From JAWPMT01 sp965229785 (GTDB lineage Bacteria > Bacteroidota > Bacteroidia > Cytophagales > Cyclobacteriaceae), in the NCBI GenBank assembly GCA_965229785.1, contig CBDDJS010000001.1:7564001-7628000 (forward strand): 64,000 nt of DNA, written 5' to 3'. A model generated the notes under the pieces. The model was not told the DNA's origin, made no database searches, and saw nothing but the letters and a program-made list of their open reading frames with translations. Shown here in pieces: positions 61,839-64,000 of the stretch (the first letter of the stretch is position 1; every line of letters begins with the position of its first letter). Made by a program: the position numbers and the translations under genes.

Positions 61839-63218
61839 TCAGTCTAACCAATCAATTTCAATCGCTTTCTTACCGATCAAAACAGTCGTAAAATCAGCAT
61901 CCTTTTCTCGCCAAACCTTCAGTGAGTTACCCTTAATTCTCGAGATTTCCCGTAGGATGACCCTGCTTGTATCCTGTTTATGATAAACAGCCGTCAGGTC
62001 TCCTTTCTCAGCAGCTATTTCATAAGTTCTCTTTTTTGTGCTTACAAGTTCAGGCCGAACAACTGATTCTCCGTCAAGTATTTTCAACAGCCGACTGATT
62101 TGAGGGACTCCCTGGCCGAGGTGATTGTTCCCGTATGGGTACAAATTGCCGGCGGATAGGATCACTTCCTTGATTTCTTTCACGGACAGATCGGGGTACA
62201 ACTCCATGATGCAGGCAGCAAGGCCCGTAATAATGGGAGTTGCGTAGGAGGTACCATAGCTTGAGTAGCACGAAATGTCAGGTTTTGTATAGGTCAGAAA
62301 ATCAGGTCCGATGCTACTGTAGTCCATGCGATCCCAGACTTTTAGTTTGGTGGCACCGACGGTAAGCGCACCTTTCGAATCGCCCGGAGTAGATAGCACC
62401 CGCCATTTTTTGTCATTCCCCTCGTTACCTGCGGCTACCACGACCAGCATGTTCTTTTCATAAAAGGCGTGATCCACGGCTTTGGCGATCATAGATGTAC
62501 CATTCATGTCTTCAGGGGTATAGTTTTCAGCGGAATTCTTATAACCTTTTGCATAGCCCAGGGAGATATTGACCAACCGGACACCTTCCTTTTCCATTTC
62601 TTCCAGCGCCTGAATGAGTAAGTCCTCTTCCAGTCTTTTTTCATATGCACCATGATCAGTTCGCGCCAGATAAAACGTGGCTCCCGTGGCGAGTCCAAAC
62701 TGAATTCTGGAGACAGGGTCGATTCCTCCGATCATTTTCAAAACACCCGTTCCGTGTTGATCATCGAGGTTACCACTCCCTTCATACTCAGGAAGATCCG
62801 GTGTGATGTAGTCCTTGTATCCGGCGATCAGATCATTTTCAAAAAGATGACGCAAGGGCGGCGATTCCGGTGCCTTTAAAAATCCGCCATCGATCACGCC
62901 AATTTTCACTCCTTTTCCTGTTGCCCCGCGATCCATGATCAGTTGACCTTCAATTTGTTCCAGGGCAAAACTTAAAGAATTGCTCTTCGGTTGAGTGGCT
63001 AAGGGTTCGAATCTGAGCACCCGATGCTGATGTGTCAGATATAAGGATGCTGCCTCTTTTTCAGTTAATTCATAGCTGCACGCCTTTAACCACTCAGAGC
63101 AATACCGGGGACTTTTGGAGAGTTCAATTTGTTGATCTACCCAATAATAGAATTGACCAACGCCTTGAGTATTCAGTCCTATGAGAAGACATAAAGTGAT
63201 GAGAAGTCTCATGTTCAT
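61839..63218 (-). CDS. Secreted subtilisin-like serine protease (S8)
   Basis: 459 residues. Signal peptide MNMRLLITLCLLIGLNTQGVGQ (M3 at 63212 is an alternative start). The catalytic triad is Asp110 (KIGVIDGGF), His155 (DDQHGTGVL) and Ser324 (SYGTSYATPIITG), with the oxyanion Asn265 in VAAGNEGND. An N-terminal ~90-residue part may be a propeptide, and the final ~90 residues after LLKILDG are beta-rich. It lacks a recognisable T9SS tail. Alone on the minus strand; upstream of it a 170-base divergent gap separates it from pepP. Confidence 0.92.
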   Translation of the reverse strand: MNMRLLITLCLLIGLNTQGVGQFYYWVDQQIELSKSPRYCSEWLKACSYELTEKEAASLYLTHQHRVLRFEPLATQPKSNSLSFALEQIEGQLIMDRGATGKGVKIGVIDGGFLKAPESPPLRHLFENDLIAGYKDYITPDLPEYEGSGNLDDQHGTGVLKMIGGIDPVSRIQFGLATGATFYLARTDHGAYEKRLEEDLLIQALEEMEKEGVRLVNISLGYAKGYKNSAENYTPEDMNGTSMIAKAVDHAFYEKNMLVVVAAGNEGNDKKWRVLSTPGDSKGALTVGATKLKVWDRMDYSSIGPDFLTYTKPDISCYSSYGTSYATPIITGLAACIMELYPDLSVKEIKEVILSAGNLYPYGNNHLGQGVPQISRLLKILDGESVVRPELVSTKKRTYEIAAEKGDLTAVYHKQDTSRVILREISRIKGNSLKVWREKDADFTTVLIGKKAIEIDWLD

Positions 63219-63388
63219 ATTCGAAACAAATTATACACGGATGAAGACGAATAGGTTTCACGATTAACCAATTTTAGAAATGGATATCCGCACGACTCCC
63301 TCATTCAAACGCTTTCGTGTTGGCGGAACCCTTATTCCTGTTCCTCTTTGCCACAAACCCCATTACTTTTGAAGTACAATATTCATCG

Positions 63389-64000
63389 ATGAGATATAAA
63401 CCACTTCCTGCTTCTTTTTTCTCGAAAAACAGAGAAAAACTTCTTGAACGACTCCCATCAAATTGTGCTGTATTGATCACGTCAAATGACATCATGCCTA
63501 CCAATGCGGATGGAGTTATGCCCTTTCGTCAAAATAATGACTTGTATTACCTCACGGGCATTGATCAGGAGGAAACAACATTACTAATGGCACCCCACTT
63601 TCCGGATGAAGATCTACGTGAGATATTATTTCTGAAGAAGACCAACGAGCATATCAAAATTTGGGAGGGGCAGAAATTTACGCAAGACCAGGGTAGCCAG
63701 CTTTCTGGGATTGATAAGGTGAAGTGGTCTGAGAATCTCGACGCTACATTGGCAATGGTTTTGCCTCATGTAGATGAAATATATGTCTATCGTAACGAGC
63801 AAGATCGGAGTGATAGCCCGGTGGAAACCAGAAATGATAAACTAATTCATCAGTTAAAGCGAAATTTTCCTCTGCATCCGTTAAGGAGGTTAGCACCGAT
63901 CGTGAATGATCTCAGGACGTGCAAAACGGAAGTAGAGATCGATATGATCAGAGAAGCCTGCAAGATCACAGGAGCAGGGTTTGAAAGCGTGGCCAGGCAG
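63389..64000 (+). CDS. pepP: Xaa-Pro aminopeptidase, M24B family (3' end outside window)
   Basis: 204 residues from the ATG at 63389 to the right edge; the frame is still open, so the catalytic M24 domain lies mostly outside. The N-terminal creatinase-type domain is clear: NREKLLERLPSNCAVLITSN, GVMPFRQNNDLYYLTGID, then IKIWEGQKFT and later NDLRTCKTEVEIDMIREACK, the usual linker to the pita-bread domain. The family removes N-terminal residues before proline in the cytoplasm. The gene is divergent from the subtilase. Confidence 0.85.
   Translation, partial: MRYKPLPASFFSKNREKLLERLPSNCAVLITSNDIMPTNADGVMPFRQNNDLYYLTGIDQEETTLLMAPHFPDEDLREILFLKKTNEHIKIWEGQKFTQDQGSQLSGIDKVKWSENLDATLAMVLPHVDEIYVYRNEQDRSDSPVETRNDKLIHQLKRNFPLHPLRRLAPIVNDLRTCKTEVEIDMIREACKITGAGFESVARQ

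Noticed and set aside
63301..63504. 67-codon frame on the minus strand at the start of pepP
   Set aside because: It is antisense to the clear N-terminal domain of the aminopeptidase.
1..64000. Search by eye for tRNA, rRNA, tmRNA, CRISPR arrays and insertion sequences
   Set aside because: No cloverleaf with a TTCRANNY-type arm, no regularly spaced repeats and no transposase-like protein was found in the gaps.

Overview
The window is a 64 kb chromosomal segment of a Bacteroidota bacterium, most likely a marine or soil member of the Cytophagales (Reichenbachiella/Fulvivirga-like; this placement is inferred from gene families, not from a marker gene). The evidence is a gliding-motility-type C-terminal domain and a type 9 secretion (T9SS) sorting domain, a SusC/SusD pair, a TonB receptor + DUF4249 pair, a Na+-pumping NADH dehydrogenase (Nqr) operon, a Bacteroidota-type arginine cluster with an ArgF' transcarbamylase, and promoter motifs of the TTTG/TAnnTTTG kind. 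Both edges cut genes: a large secreted protein at the left (5' end missing) and an Xaa-Pro aminopeptidase at the right (3' end missing). I saw no rRNA, tRNA, CRISPR array, insertion sequence or prophage.

Layout. 1-5.4 kb: T9SS-type adhesin end, DCC-family protein, fabD, a previously easy-to-miss 52-residue lipoprotein gene, cmk and ispH, the last three overlapping. 5.5-10.2 kb: nqrA-E, closed by a terminator with no nqrF. 10.2-20.5 kb: accessory and housekeeping genes, including cinA/pncC, a hydrolase-ECF sigma-membrane protein operon, a T9SS-exported beta-helix/ricin protein, an AraC regulator with three small genes, a hydrolase and a PlsC-like acyltransferase. 20.5-39.7 kb: a glycan-use locus with SusC, SusD, an FG-GAP/ASPIC lipoprotein, GH63, GH2, and, translationally coupled to the GH2 gene, a small-molecule kinase and a LysA-like decarboxylase; then a TPR/transmembrane/LuxR-like regulator and an arylsulfotransferase-like lipoprotein. 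39.8-44.2 kb: DinB protein, small membrane protein, TonB receptor + DUF4249. 44.5-53.5 kb: arginine biosynthesis (GNAT, argG, argC, proC, argD, argF', argB, argE, argH). 53.8-64 kb: small secreted and unknown proteins, a solitary TonB C-terminal-domain protein, a RecB/AddA-like helicase-nuclease, MltB, a subtilase and the start of pepP.

How it fits together. The SusCD locus would bind and import an oligosaccharide that outer lipoprotein GH63 and GH2 enzymes trim. A 20-bp direct-repeat motif (two TGTA-rGG half-sites, 11 bp apart) occurs upstream of susC and again between the TPR/LuxR-like regulator and the arylsulfotransferase gene, each about 30 bp ahead of a candidate -7 element, which suggests that the regulator controls both ends of the locus. 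The arginine genes form a nearly complete acylated pathway, but the residue of ArgF' that separates acetyl- from succinyl-ornithine enzymes is Ala here, so the acyl group used is open. The most promising leads are this putative regulon motif, the kinase/decarboxylase pair inside the glycan locus, the ArgF' Ala90 variant and the nqr operon without nqrF.
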